A stretch of DNA of 64,000 nt from Myxococcales bacterium (GCA_012960035.1 DUBZ01000115.1:1-64000), one strand, 5' to 3'. Shown: positions 1 through 9,535, counted from the first letter of the stretch. The notes: generated by a model from the sequence alone, not told the origin. Translations and numbers: made by a program.

Positions 1-834
1 AGCAAGCACGCCGCAGCCAAGAAGAAAGCTGCGGCCAAGAAGAAGGCCGCAGCGAAAAAGAAGAAAGCGGTCGCCGCAGCAACCAAAAAGAAAAAGGCCG
101 CGGCCGCGAAAAAGAAAAAGGCTGCGAAGAAAAAAGCAGCGGCAATCAAAAAGGTCGCCCTAAAGAAAAAGAAGGCGATCGCGAAGAAGAAGGCCGAAGC
201 CAAAAAGAAGGCCGCGGCCATCGAAGCGAAGCGAAAGGCCGCAGCCAAGAAGGAAGCTACAGCACGCAAGGCCGCCGAGGCCAAGGCGAAGGCAGAAGCC
301 AAGGCAAAGGCCAAGCTTGAAAAAGAAGCCTCCGCGCAGAAGGCCGCTGAAGAGAAGGCCCTCGCGGCCGCCATTGCCCGTCGTGGCAAGGCGAAGCCGA
401 GCGGCCCTCGGCACCCCAAGCTTGGTTACAAGTGGGAATGCTTTAACTGTACCGCCAAGTTTTACGACCTCAACAAAGAAGAGCCCGTCTGCCCGAAGTG
501 TGAAGCGGATCAGCGCGACAAGCCCAAGGACGCTCCGGCGGACAAGACCAAGAAGAAGAAGGTCAAGGCCAAGGTGCGCCCGATGGTTCCGATCTACGAC
601 GACGAAGACAGTCCGCCCGCTGACGACCCCGATCGCAGTGCGAGCGATGGCTCAGGGCGCACTGCAGCTACGGAAGCAAGCTTGTTCGAGGACGCCACTG
701 AAGACCAAGACGTGGTTGACGTTGTGGACGTCGTCGAAAAAGGTGATTCCGCCAAGCTGGGGCACGTCGTCGACGACGACGCCAGTGGCCCGCGAGCAGG
801 CTCGCTCAAGATCGAGGACATCGACGGCAAGTAG
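1..834 (+). CDS. Histone-H1-like Lys/Ala-rich protein with FYDLN zinc-ribbon domain (5' partial)
   Basis: The frame is open from the first base, so the true start lies upstream. About the first 120 residues are almost only Lys and Ala (AAKKK-type repeats), as in bacterial histone-H1-like or AlgP-type DNA-binding tails. Next comes a short domain reading [18 protein letters not shown] followed by CPKCEAD: two CxxC knuckles around the FYDLN signature, which matches the FYDLN-acid (TIGR02300-type) family with a zinc ribbon. The C-terminal 85 residues are acidic ([12 protein letters not shown]) and end in IEDIDGK. The basic tail would bind nucleic acid and the acidic tail could balance it; both roles are inferred. 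The family has no firmly established biochemical function. The repetitive AAG/GCC codons make this DNA itself repetitive. Confidence 0.75.
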   Translation, partial: SKHAAAKKKAAAKKKAAAKKKKAVAAATKKKKAAAAKKKKAAKKKAAAIKKVALKKKKAIAKKKAEAKKKAAAIEAKRKAAAKKEATARKAAEAKAKAEAKAKAKLEKEASAQKAAEEKALAAAIARRGKAKPSGPRHPKLGYKWECFNCTAKFYDLNKEEPVCPKCEADQRDKPKDAPADKTKKKKVKAKVRPMVPIYDDEDSPPADDPDRSASDGSGRTAATEASLFEDATEDQDVVDVVDVVEKGDSAKLGHVVDDDASGPRAGSLKIEDIDGK

Positions 835-916
835 GCGCTAGGAGTCTGCTTCGACGTCACTTGGCCACGATCTAGTCATCGCGTAGCCCCGCCATGATGT
901 CGCCACCCTGAAAACG

Positions 917-1360
917 CTAGAGGCTAGTCAGACGCCTCAGGTGCAGGTTGAACTGTCCGCCGATGCGACGCCATTGTTGTTCATCGCGGATCTCCCGGAG
1001 CCTGGCTTCCGAGTCGGCAACCCGGGTAGTCGCCGTCCGGATCTTGTCGCCGATCTTTTGGACCCGTTCGAACTCTTCGACGCGTTCTTCCATCAACGCG
1101 CCCGTGTCGCGTACGCCGGCACGGATTTCGAGCGATGCTTTGTACTTGCGGTCGAGCATGTCGGTCTTTTCTGAGTAAGCGCCAGCGAGTTGTTCAAGAT
1201 CGGCGTCGCTATAGCCCTGGAACGGGCGCGCGTTCCTTTGTTCGGACTCGAGCGTGAGGTTGCGCTGATAGTTCCAAGCTCCTCCTCCGCCAGCCAATAC
1301 CAGAATGACGACGAGCAGAAAACCGTCGCCTCCGCCTTTCTTCTGACTCTTCTTGCCCAT
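917..1360 (-). CDS. Membrane-anchored coiled-coil hypothetical protein
   Basis: A 147-residue protein. A short basic N-terminus (MGKKSQKK) leads into one hydrophobic segment at about residues 13-29, so it is probably an inner-membrane anchor with the rest outside or inside as a charged helical rod. Residues 45-140 are rich in Glu, Arg and Ala with heptad-like spacing, suggesting a coiled coil. No family is recognised. It lies 144 bases downstream of the lytic transglycosylase gene on the same strand, so co-transcription is possible. Function unknown. Confidence 0.65.
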   Translation of the reverse strand: MGKKSQKKGGGDGFLLVVILVLAGGGGAWNYQRNLTLESEQRNARPFQGYSDADLEQLAGAYSEKTDMLDRKYKASLEIRAGVRDTGALMEERVEEFERVQKIGDKIRTATTRVADSEARLREIRDEQQWRRIGGQFNLHLRRLTSL

Positions 1361-1504
1361 GTCGCGACTCCGTTTTCACCACGAAAATTCTTATTGGCTT
1401 TTCGGTAGAAGCGGCTGAATCAACAGGAAATTCGATCGGGCGCTCTCTCTCGCATGCAGCGAGTCGCACAAGGATCTACACCAGCAGCAGAATTGGCTCG
1501 TTCG

Positions 1505-3649
1505 CTAGTACAGAACCCGGTAGGCGTGATAGCTGCGCAGGACGCGTTTTACGTAGCCTCGGGTCTGGTCGTAAGGGATCGACTCCACCCAGATGTCGTC
1601 CTCTACCGCGGTCGGCTCTTCGAGCCAATCCGACACCACATGGGGCCCCGCGTTGTAGCTCGCGATCGAGGCGGACATACGGCCATCGAAGCGTCCCATC
1701 AACTCGCTCAAATAGTGGGCTCCGAGCCGAATGTTGGTTTCTGGCTCGAATAGGTCGTCGGGTTCAAAGTCGGTCTCGCGCAGGCGACTCGCGAGTTTTT
1801 CACCGGTGGGCACCATGATCTGAAGCAACCCTCGCGCACCAGACACCGACAGGATCTTGGGTCGGTAGCCACTTTCTTCGCGCATAATCGCGTAGACGAG
1901 TGCCGGGTGGACACTGTCCGGCTTTGTCGTCGAGGCCGCGACGAGATCCTCAAATGCCGAGGGCCACGCATGCCACCAGAGTTCTTCGAGGTGCGGAACC
2001 GGGCCTCGCGCCAAGTCTTCGGCATAGGCTTCGACGACGACCCGCTGAGCGTCGTGGTACTGCTCCGCCTCGTTGAAGAGCTGCGCCATGGCGAGTCGGT
2101 CTCCGAGCCCTCGCGCCCGCCGGCTCGTGCGCCGCATCTCTTCGGTGGCAAGTTTGCGCAGACCCGCGGCCAGCAAGATCTTGGAACGTTCGAAGTCCTC
2201 GACCGAAAGCCGCGGCGTACCTGGGTTTGGCCGCCGTCCGGCAGACGGCACTTCGTGGTCTTGGATACGGTCGCGCGCGCGCCAACCGTAGTAGGAGAAC
2301 GGAAACCCGTTGGCCAACGCCGAAAATATTTCTTGAGCACCCTGTTCGTTTCCCTTGCGCGCAAGCGCCCGGGCGCGCCAGTAGCGAGTGCGCAGCCTGT
2401 CGAGGGTGTGGGTCTCGGTTTCGAGGAGACGTTCGAAGTACCCGATTGCCGTTTCATCCTCGCCCGCGCGAAACGCGCCCCAGCCTAGGCGCCAAAGTGC
2501 AGCGCTGCTCAAGCCAGTCGAAGCGCGGCTCTGGGACACCCAGTTAAAATGCGCTTCGGCACGATCGACAAAACCACGTCCGTCGAGCAACAGCCCGGCG
2601 AGATACGTGGCACGCACGCCAAGCGCGCCTTTGTTCTTTTTGCCAAGGGCTTCGAACTCGTCGATGGCCTTCATAACTTTGCCCGAACGCGCGAGTGAAC
2701 GGGCGCGCCACAGCGGGACATCATCTTTCTGCGGAAGCGCCGTAAACGCCTTCACGGCGTCGGGGTACTGACGCATTCGAAACAAGATGTGGGCCCGCTG
2801 GTTTTGCGCGCGATACGATGCGGATTTCTTGAGCTTGCCCGCAAGTGCCGTGTCGTAGGCGCGAAGTGCTTCCTCGTTGCGACGCTTGCGAAAGAGCTGA
2901 TCGCCGCGCTTGCGCCAGTCTTCGGCGCTTCGCTGCGCGACACCCTCGACATGTTCAAGAATGTCGAGCTGCCGTGCGGCGGCCTTCGATTCGGGGAGGT
3001 GTGCGTGCTTGATCCAGATCTCGGTGTAGCGCGCGACCGCTTTCGAGATTTCGCCCGACCTTTCAAGCGACTCGGCCGCCCGCAGACGCAACGCCGCGAT
3101 GCGCTCGCTGTCTCGGGTCGCCTTCACGCCGCGCGTCCAGGCTTCTCGCGCGCCTTCCTCGTGATCAAGCGCAGCGCGCGCGTTCCCGAGCATCTCGTAA
3201 AAGTCAGCTCTGATCGGCGAGTCTTCGAAGCGTTCGATCGCGGAAGCACACGTGCCGGCCGCTTCCGCGTAGCGTTGAGCGTCGATCAAATGCTGTGCTC
3301 GAAGGAGCAACGCGTAGTCGGCAACAACCTTGAAGTTTCTCGAGACCGCGGCCAGCCGCGTGGCTGCGACCATCGGATCTTCGGCCGAAATGGCGTGGCG
3401 GATCGCGCGAGCGGGGTCGCTGCCCTGACCAAGCTCGCCGGTGGTCGAATCTTGGGGAAGAGAGTTGTGCGAGTTGCCCGTCAGATCGCGGGTGTCGACC
3501 TTGGCCAGCAACGTTTCGGCATGAACGGGGGTTGTGTAGAACGACAACCCAAACGCCAACATCGCTGACATCGAAATCACAGCGGCAAACGTATGCCTAT
3601 GACGCTTTAGATCCCAGCGTCTCAAACGAACTCCCCCCATAGCTGACAT
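1505..3649 (-). CDS. Soluble lytic murein transglycosylase, Slt70-like
   Basis: A 714-residue periplasmic enzyme that cleaves peptidoglycan glycan strands to 1,6-anhydromuramyl products. An Arg-rich n-region and hydrophobic stretch ending at VHAE (residues 20-44) form a signal peptide. Residues 60-560 are a helical superhelix of TPR-like repeats, the U-shaped domain of Slt70. The catalytic GH23 domain fills the last 130 residues: MREESGYRPKILS carries the catalytic Glu (about residue 592), then GARGLLQIM, and ASYNAGP near the end. Length and order match the Slt70 family. Followed on the same strand by the small coiled-coil protein. A second, short GH23 lipoprotein lies at 31299-32201, so the cell has at least two such enzymes. 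Confidence 0.93.
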   Translation of the reverse strand: MSAMGGVRLRRWDLKRHRHTFAAVISMSAMLAFGLSFYTTPVHAETLLAKVDTRDLTGNSHNSLPQDSTTGELGQGSDPARAIRHAISAEDPMVAATRLAAVSRNFKVVADYALLLRAQHLIDAQRYAEAAGTCASAIERFEDSPIRADFYEMLGNARAALDHEEGAREAWTRGVKATRDSERIAALRLRAAESLERSGEISKAVARYTEIWIKHAHLPESKAAARQLDILEHVEGVAQRSAEDWRKRGDQLFRKRRNEEALRAYDTALAGKLKKSASYRAQNQRAHILFRMRQYPDAVKAFTALPQKDDVPLWRARSLARSGKVMKAIDEFEALGKKNKGALGVRATYLAGLLLDGRGFVDRAEAHFNWVSQSRASTGLSSAALWRLGWGAFRAGEDETAIGYFERLLETETHTLDRLRTRYWRARALARKGNEQGAQEIFSALANGFPFSYYGWRARDRIQDHEVPSAGRRPNPGTPRLSVEDFERSKILLAAGLRKLATEEMRRTSRRARGLGDRLAMAQLFNEAEQYHDAQRVVVEAYAEDLARGPVPHLEELWWHAWPSAFEDLVAASTTKPDSVHPALVYAIMREESGYRPKILSVSGARGLLQIMVPTGEKLASRLRETDFEPDDLFEPETNIRLGAHYLSELMGRFDGRMSASIASYNAGPHVVSDWLEEPTAVEDDIWVESIPYDQTRGYVKRVLRSYHAYRVLY

Positions 3650-3900
3650 TGTGCTGGACGAGCCTTGCGTGTCAATCGCGCAACTCGAGTTGGCTCGGCA
3701 GCTTCTACCGTGTTGATGATTCTTGCCCAGGGTTTGAGGACGCCTCGAGGAATTGCGTTCGGCGCGGCCCCGACTGTTCTTGAAACTGGGTCATGCGGCG
3801 TCGCGATTCGCGTCCGTGATCCGCTCTCGGCAATCGTCTTCGTCAGTCTTTTCGACCCTGCATTGTTGCTGTGGGGAGCGTCCGTTAGGGTTCACTTGCC

Positions 3901-5349
3901 TTGAACCTCATTACAAACACAATTGTCCAGCCGGCACCTTTGAATGCGCGCGCAACGACGCACCGCGCCGGCGCCGGGTTCGTGCGTCTCATCGCGGCGC
4001 TAGCGGTAGCGGCCTTTGCACTGGCTTGCGGTCCGAACCCACCCAATGAAACGACGGCGACGGTTCCCGTCATCTCTGCAGCTCCGCCGTCCTCAGACGT
4101 TCCCCCCGACGACATCCCCGCCCCCGCCGAGCCATCCCGCTATCGCGGATTATGGATTCTCTGTGAGGGGTCACAGCGTGTTCTGGAGGATCCCAAGAAG
4201 ATCGCGCTTCTCATCAAAGACGCCCACGAGCTTGGGGTGACAGACTTGTTCGTCCAGGTCTACCGGGGTGGGCGCGCCTGGTATCGCGCGGAACAGGCCG
4301 ACAGCGCGCCCTACCGAGCCATGGTTGCGAACGGCGCCGAAGACCCACTCGCACTCTTGCTGCAAAAAGCCCACGCGTCTGGGCTGAGGGTTCATGCCTG
4401 GGTGAACGTCTTGAGTTTGAGCCGCAACCTCGAAGCCCCGATCTTCAAGGATCTCGGACGCTCGGCAATTCATGTCGACCGACGCGGACGTTCTATTCTC
4501 GACTACCCGGCAGACTTCCAACTGCCCGAAAGCGACACGGGCTGGTACAAGGTCGGAACCGCGGGCCTTTACCTCGACCCCGGAGCACCGGGCGTCGCCG
4601 ACCGACTCGTCGCAACGTTCCGCGAGCTCGTCAGCAACTATCCGCAGCTCGACGGCCTGCACCTCGACTACATCCGTCACCCAGGCGTGCTGCCCTTCGT
4701 CCCCGGCTCACGCTTTGGCATTGGGCTCGACTATGGCTACGGCCCCAAATCACGGCTGCGATTTCGACGCGAGACTGGCGTGCGGGGACCGTACGCCAAC
4801 GAAGCGTCACCCGACCCGAGCCGCTTGGTGAATGCAAACCGCTGGGACCAGTGGCGGCGCGACAAAGTGACGGAGCTCGTCGCAAAGATCGGCACCGCGA
4901 CGGCGGAGGTGGCGCCGGAGCTGCGACTCTCGGCGGCGGTGATCAGCTACGTCGACCGTGCATACTTGAGCTTGGCCCAGGACTGGCGGCGTTGGCTCGA
5001 AGACGGCCTACTCGACTTCGCGGTGCCCATGGTTTACAGCAAAGACGAACGCCTCTTTCGCTATCAAGTTGAGTCCTACGCCCAAGGCGCGACGGCAGAA
5101 CGAATTTGGGCCGGGGTCGGGGTTTGGCTTTTTGAGAAGCAGCCAGAGCGCGCGCGCAACCAGATCGACATCGTTGGCGCCACGGCGATCGCGGGCGACG
5201 CGCTCTTTTCTTACGACTCGATCGTGAGCGCACGAGACGCCGCGCGCGAAAAGTCCGCCACCACGAATCTGTTCAGTGCGCTGGTCGATGACGCAGATAG
5301 CGATGTCGCACCGAAGCCGGTGCCCGCTCAGAGTGAGAGTGCACACTAG
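3901..5349 (+). CDS. Glycosyl-hydrolase-like 10 (DUF187) lipoprotein
   Basis: A 482-residue protein of the GHL10 family, putative carbohydrate-active TIM-barrel proteins. The barrel starts at YRGLWILCEGSQRVL and contains DLFVQVYRGGRAWY, HAWVNVL, DGLHLDYIRHPG and FAVPMVYSKD, all typical strand-end motifs of the family; Asp and Arg of LHLDYIRHP are likely active-site residues. The N-terminus carries a lipoprotein signal ending in ALAC, so the mature protein is probably lipid-anchored in the periplasm or outer membrane. Start: TTG at 3901 is given as the outer bound; GTG at 3982 would leave a compact lipoprotein signal (MRLIAALAVAAFALAC) and is a good alternative. The gene sits two bases upstream of queA, so they may share a transcript. 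Substrate unknown. Confidence 0.85.
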   Translation: MNLITNTIVQPAPLNARATTHRAGAGFVRLIAALAVAAFALACGPNPPNETTATVPVISAAPPSSDVPPDDIPAPAEPSRYRGLWILCEGSQRVLEDPKKIALLIKDAHELGVTDLFVQVYRGGRAWYRAEQADSAPYRAMVANGAEDPLALLLQKAHASGLRVHAWVNVLSLSRNLEAPIFKDLGRSAIHVDRRGRSILDYPADFQLPESDTGWYKVGTAGLYLDPGAPGVADRLVATFRELVSNYPQLDGLHLDYIRHPGVLPFVPGSRFGIGLDYGYGPKSRLRFRRETGVRGPYANEASPDPSRLVNANRWDQWRRDKVTELVAKIGTATAEVAPELRLSAAVISYVDRAYLSLAQDWRRWLEDGLLDFAVPMVYSKDERLFRYQVESYAQGATAERIWAGVGVWLFEKQPERARNQIDIVGATAIAGDALFSYDSIVSARDAAREKSATTNLFSALVDDADSDVAPKPVPAQSESAH

Positions 5350-5351
5350 CG

Positions 5352-6452
5352 ATGCAAGCGAGCGCGCCCTCTTCTCCCGCGTCGATCGACCTCGACGACT
5401 ACGACTTTGCCTTGCCCCAAGAATGCATCGCTCAACAGCCCATCGCGGTTCGAGACGCGTCAAAGCTTCTGGTCGTTGACCGCGAAGCGCAAGAGCCCGC
5501 GGCTTCACTGCGCCACTCGACCTTCAATCGGCTGAGCGACTGGCTCGAACCCAACGACCTGTTGGTCGTGAATGCCACGCGAGTCGAGCCTGCGCGCCTA
5601 CGCGGCCTACGCGATACCGGCGGCGCCGTCGAAGCTCTTCTTTTGTCTCCGCTTCCCGACGCAGACGCAGCGAGTCCGCTCCCGGTTCGATACCGGGCCA
5701 TGCTCAAGATCAGCGGCAAACTGAGAACGGGCATCGCGATGTGCTTCGGTCCCGAAGCAGGTGCGCTGCCCGCCGAAGTCATTTCGTTGGGGGAGCGAGG
5801 CGAAGTCATCCTCGGCTTTGAAGCCGGAGCCGACCCGTATGCGGTGGGCGAGCCCCCGCTTCCGCCTTACATCCGCCGCCCCGACTCAAGTGAGGCCGAA
5901 GAAGATCGCGAGCGATATCAAACGATTTACGCGCGGGTGCCCGGCGCCATCGCGGCCCCGACTGCGGGGTTACACTTCAGCGAAAACCTTTTTGCGGAAC
6001 TCGAGGCTCGGGGCATACGCCGAACCGAAGTCGTGCTCCACGTGGGTGCGGGGACGTTTCGCCCTCTCGACGAGGCGTCTCTTTCGACGGGCAAGCTTCA
6101 CAGCGAACGATTTGAATTGAGCCCGGAAACCGCTGCTGCGATCGCGCAAACCCGCGAGCGCGAAGGCCGTGTCGTTGCCGTCGGGACCACCAGCGCACGC
6201 GTTCTCGAAGCCAGCGCGAAAGACGCGCGCTTGGTGACCGCTGGCGCCGGCGAAACCGACATCTTCATTCGACCGGGTTCGAAGTTCGGGGTTGTCGACG
6301 CGCTGATCACGAACTTTCATCAGCCTCGCTCCTCGCTTCTGCTCTTGGTTGCAGCCTTTGCGGGACGCGAACAAATCCTTTCCGCGTACAACGAAGCGAT
6401 TGCAAATGATTATCGCTTCTATTCGTATGGCGATGCGATGTTGATTTTGTGA
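5352..6452 (+). CDS. queA: S-adenosylmethionine:tRNA ribosyltransferase-isomerase
   Basis: A 366-residue cytoplasmic enzyme that transfers and isomerises the ribosyl part of SAM onto preQ1 at tRNA position 34, giving epoxyqueuosine. Family signatures are clear: LPQECIAQQPIA near the N-terminus, NDLLVVNATRV, PLPPYIRR, YQTIYARVPGAIAAPTAGLHF, LHVGAGTFRPL and ITNFHQPRSSLLLL near the C-terminus. Length is that of the usual family member. It is directly followed by tgt, the enzyme one step earlier in the pathway, 16 bases on, a common queA-tgt arrangement. It begins two bases after the preceding lipoprotein gene. Confidence 0.97.
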   Translation: MQASAPSSPASIDLDDYDFALPQECIAQQPIAVRDASKLLVVDREAQEPAASLRHSTFNRLSDWLEPNDLLVVNATRVEPARLRGLRDTGGAVEALLLSPLPDADAASPLPVRYRAMLKISGKLRTGIAMCFGPEAGALPAEVISLGERGEVILGFEAGADPYAVGEPPLPPYIRRPDSSEAEEDRERYQTIYARVPGAIAAPTAGLHFSENLFAELEARGIRRTEVVLHVGAGTFRPLDEASLSTGKLHSERFELSPETAAAIAQTREREGRVVAVGTTSARVLEASAKDARLVTAGAGETDIFIRPGSKFGVVDALITNFHQPRSSLLLLVAAFAGREQILSAYNEAIANDYRFYSYGDAMLIL

Positions 6453-6468
6453 TGGGCCTGCCAAGAAC

Positions 6469-7620
6469 ATGAACGCAACTGGATATTCATTCGAAGTCAA
6501 AGCGCAGACGGGCAACGCTCGGCGCGGTGAGCTCGTGACCCCTCATGGCAAGGTGAACACCCCTGCCTTCATGAGCGTCGCGACCTATGGCACGGTGCGC
6601 GGCGTTGCGGCGCATGACCTGCAAGAGATGGGCTCCGAGATTTTGCTCGCGAACACCTATCACCTGCACGAACGCCCGGGCGAAAAAATCGTCGAAGGCC
6701 TCGGCGGGCTACACGGATTTACGGGTTGGACCGGCCCGTGGCTCACCGACAGCGGCGGCTTCCAAGTGACTTCGCTTGCCGACCGCGTCAAGGTGAACGA
6801 CGACGGCGTCACGTTTTCTTCGCCCCTCGACGGCGGACGCCGCCTGCTCACGCCAGAAAATGTGATCGGCATCCAAGAAGCTTTGGGTAGCGACATCGCC
6901 ATGGTGCTCGACGAATGCTTGCGCCCGGTGGCAGACGGAGAAGAACCACGGAGCGCAGAGGCGCTCGACCGATCCCTCGCTTCAGCATTGGAGCGAACCC
7001 TGCGTTGGGCCGACCGCAGCGCCCAAGCACGCAAGCGCGCCGATCAGGCTGTATTTGCGATCGTGCAAGGCGGGGTCTCCGAAACCCGCAGGCGACATTC
7101 CGCCAGGAGCATCTCGAACCTCGGCTTTGACGGTTACGCGCACGGTGGTTTGGGCCTCGGCGAAAGCCGGGAAGAGCGTCGTGATGTTGTGGCCTGCGCC
7201 CACGGCGAACTCGACGCCTCAGCCCCGCGCTATTTGATGGGTCTGGGCAAGCCCCTCGACATCGTCGACGCAGTCGCCGTAGGCGTCGACATGTTCGACT
7301 GCGTGGTGCCGACCCGAAACGGACGCCACGGCATGTTGTTCACCAGCCAAGGCCTGCTCCCAGTGCGCAACGCGCGCTTCAAAGACGACCCGCGCCCGCC
7401 TGACCCGGACTGTGCTTGCCCGACCTGTCGCCGCTACTCACGCGCCTACCTGCGGCATCTGCTCCACACCGGGGAAGCACTGGGCTCTCGTCTCGCCACC
7501 CAACACAACCTGTGCTTCTACTTTCGCTTGATGGAAGACTGTCGCCGGCACATTGACGCCGGAACCTTCGACGCCTTCCACACAGAAATCGAAGTATTGG
7601 CTTCCGCCAAGGCGGACTGA
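6469..7620 (+). CDS. tgt: tRNA-guanine transglycosylase
   Basis: A 383-residue enzyme that exchanges guanine-34 in GU(N) tRNAs for preQ1 in queuosine synthesis. Visible motifs: NTPAFMSVATYGTVRGV, NTYHLHERPG, LTDSGGFQV with the conserved Asp, FAIVQGG, GGLGLGE, and MFDCVVPTRNGRHG, whose Asp is the family's covalent nucleophile. The zinc site is CxC-x2-C-x25-H: Cys315, Cys317, Cys320 and His346. Full length. It is the second gene of a queA-tgt pair and ends with about 250 bases before the next start. Confidence 0.97.
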   Translation: MNATGYSFEVKAQTGNARRGELVTPHGKVNTPAFMSVATYGTVRGVAAHDLQEMGSEILLANTYHLHERPGEKIVEGLGGLHGFTGWTGPWLTDSGGFQVTSLADRVKVNDDGVTFSSPLDGGRRLLTPENVIGIQEALGSDIAMVLDECLRPVADGEEPRSAEALDRSLASALERTLRWADRSAQARKRADQAVFAIVQGGVSETRRRHSARSISNLGFDGYAHGGLGLGESREERRDVVACAHGELDASAPRYLMGLGKPLDIVDAVAVGVDMFDCVVPTRNGRHGMLFTSQGLLPVRNARFKDDPRPPDPDCACPTCRRYSRAYLRHLLHTGEALGSRLATQHNLCFYFRLMEDCRRHIDAGTFDAFHTEIEVLASAKAD

Positions 7621-7870
7621 GCCGCCCTGAGCCCTCCCCTTGTGCAATGAATGTTGCGTGATATCCCTCACAAAATTCAGGACTTACGGCGCCGATGCGT
7701 AATTTTGGTTGAAGCCTGCGGGGGCATTCCCCATCGCGACTTCTCGCGACATTCATTTCCGCGCATCGCTTGTGCAAAACGCTCAGGCTCACGGCGTATG
7801 CGTCCGATCAATTCATAACGAGACCAGACTCATGCGGCGCTACCTGCCTACGTCTGGCCAAGGGGGAAAC

Positions 7871-8347
7871 ATGCAAGGACCCACGATGAAGATTCGCAAC
7901 GCGCTCAAACTCACTGCCGTACTCAGCATGTTCGTCATGCTGAGCAGCAGCCTTGGTTGCGCGTTTGGCGAGATTTACTGGACTGACCCTCTGAAGCGCG
8001 AGTACACGCTCGGCGAAGCTCAGAAGCGATATACGAACTTGGTTCGATTTGGTGCCTTCACCCAGGCGAGCAAGTTTGTCGACCCGAAACTCGCAACTCA
8101 GTTTCTCGACAACTTCCCGTCGAGTGAAAAGGTTGTGTTCACCGATTCTGAGTCTGAGCGCATCCTCTTCAATGAAGATGGTGACCGTGCTGAGGCAACT
8201 GTGCGGGTCACGTATTCGGCCTATTACACGAGCTCGCCAGTGGTCTTTGAGATCGTCGAGACCCAGACCTGGTACCGCGAAGGCGCTGCCAACAACTGGC
8301 TCGTACGACCCGAATTTGACGGCTTAGCGAACTTCGCATCGAACTAG
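7871..8347 (+). CDS. Putative lipoprotein of unknown function
   Basis: About 158 residues. A hydrophobic signal segment ends at SSSLGC, a lipobox, so the mature protein should be lipid-anchored. The rest has an alternating strand pattern with AEATVRVTYSAYYTS and ETQTWYREGAANNWLVRPEF, like an NTF2-fold-type domain that follows a helical region (GEAQKRYTNLVRFG); this is a loose resemblance only. Two starts are possible: ATG 7871 behind AGGGGGA, or ATG 7886 behind AAGGA with six-base spacing, which gives a more canonical signal (MKIRNALK). The frame is open further upstream but without signal-like sequence. It stands 58 bases before a receiver-PilZ gene. Confidence 0.8.
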   Translation: MQGPTMKIRNALKLTAVLSMFVMLSSSLGCAFGEIYWTDPLKREYTLGEAQKRYTNLVRFGAFTQASKFVDPKLATQFLDNFPSSEKVVFTDSESERILFNEDGDRAEATVRVTYSAYYTSSPVVFEIVETQTWYREGAANNWLVRPEFDGLANFASN

Positions 8348-8405
8348 CACCAAGCAATTTCGACCGATGCGAATGGTTGGAGAAGCTGTGGCCGGAGGGG
8401 CTTTA

Positions 8406-9131
8406 ATGAGCGACGAACGAACCATCCTTCTCGTCAATCACGTGGAGATGCTTCGCGAACTGGGCTCTGCGTTTTTGACGCGCAGCGGGACGGTACTCAC
8501 CGCAAGCAACAGTGACGAAGCCCTACGGATCGCGAAGCAAGTGCGACCCGACGTGATGGTGGTGGATCTCGTGATGCCCGGCCTCGACGGGGACGCTGTC
8601 TGCCGTTTTGTGAAGGGTGCCCCCGACTTGTTTCGGACGGCGGTCGTCATGTTGGTGGACGTAGACGACCCGCATGCATGGGGGCGAGCCGTGCGGGCAG
8701 GTGCTGACGATATCCTCGCCAAGCCACTGTCGCGGGTATCGCTCAACGAAACCGTTCAGCGCTTTACGCGTGGACAAGTTCCAACTGGCCAGCCCCGCAT
8801 CCCGGTGGACTCCACAGTTCAACTGAAAGTCGGTCGCGATACCGTCGATGCGCGGATTTCCAATTTGTCGCGCGGCGGAATTTTTTTAGAGACCGACTGC
8901 GAACTCGATCGCAACATTGAGATCGGGCTCGACTTCGTGTTGCCCGAAAGCGAGGTTCACTTCAAACCGACGGCTTGCGTCGTTTGGAAGAAGCTCGACG
9001 CCGCTCTCGACCACACCCAAGGCTTGGGGCTGCGTTTTGTCGACATCTCGAGCCAGTGGGTCCGCAACCTCGAAGACTACGTCTACGACCACGCCCTGGA
9101 ACCCAACGCGGTAACGGCAGGAACGAACTGA
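8406..9131 (+). CDS. Response-regulator receiver domain fused to PilZ domain
   Basis: A 241-residue cytoplasmic protein. Residues 1-125 are a CheY-like receiver: phospho-acceptor Asp54 in VVDLVMPG and Lys106 in ILAKPLS are present, but the acidic pair after beta-1 is replaced by NH (LLVNHVE), so Mg-dependent phosphorylation may be weak. Residues 130-230 are a PilZ-type domain of the kind abundant in myxobacteria: NLSRGG (residues 153-158) matches NxSxxG, while the RxxxR motif for c-di-GMP is not intact (RIPVD). ATG 8406 is chosen because GGAGGGG stands six bases before it. It overlaps the next gene by one base (TGATG), so the two are translationally coupled. Probable scaffold or signalling adaptor; partner unknown. 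Confidence 0.9.
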   Translation: MSDERTILLVNHVEMLRELGSAFLTRSGTVLTASNSDEALRIAKQVRPDVMVVDLVMPGLDGDAVCRFVKGAPDLFRTAVVMLVDVDDPHAWGRAVRAGADDILAKPLSRVSLNETVQRFTRGQVPTGQPRIPVDSTVQLKVGRDTVDARISNLSRGGIFLETDCELDRNIEIGLDFVLPESEVHFKPTACVVWKKLDAALDHTQGLGLRFVDISSQWVRNLEDYVYDHALEPNAVTAGTN

Positions 9132-9535
9132 TGAAGAACATCACCGAAATCGCTTGGACGTCACGCGTTGCACAAGCCTTCGCTATCGGGGTGTGTGGGG
9201 CAATTGTTTCGTTGGTCGCCACCGCGAGCAGCGAGACCGATCAGTACGAGCAGACCAAGATCAACTTTCAGACCGAGTACGGCAACGCGCTTACGAAGCT
9301 GGCCCAAGCGAAAGCTCGGTTGACGGCGAGCGAGAAAGCACTGCGCAAGGCAAGGCAGCGCGATCGCCTTAAGGGCGAGTCACGAACTGCGATTTACGCT
9401 GAGATCGAAGCCGCAAAGGTTGAACTTGAAACCGCAGAAAACAACGCGGCTCGGATCCCCGAAAGCGCGCGCCGAGCCGGGGTTCCGCCCGGCTGGCTAC
9501 GCGAAGTCGAAGAGAGGCAGGCCAGCGCGAGCTAG
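9131..9535 (+). CDS. Small exported coiled-coil protein
   Basis: 134 residues. Residues 10-35 (VAQAFAIGVCGAIVSLVATAS) form a signal peptide or membrane anchor; the remainder is charged and helical, with heptad-like Ala/Leu spacing (LAQAKARLTASEKALRKARQ), ending in a Pro-containing tail. Its start overlaps the stop of the receiver-PilZ gene by one base, which implies joint expression. No family is recognised. It could be an envelope partner of the upstream regulator, but nothing in the sequence proves this. Confidence 0.7.
   Translation: MKNITEIAWTSRVAQAFAIGVCGAIVSLVATASSETDQYEQTKINFQTEYGNALTKLAQAKARLTASEKALRKARQRDRLKGESRTAIYAEIEAAKVELETAENNAARIPESARRAGVPPGWLREVEERQASAS

Noticed and set aside
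1..330. Lys/Ala repeat as non-coding simple-sequence DNA
   Set aside because: The frame runs unbroken into a conserved FYDLN zinc ribbon, so it is translated.
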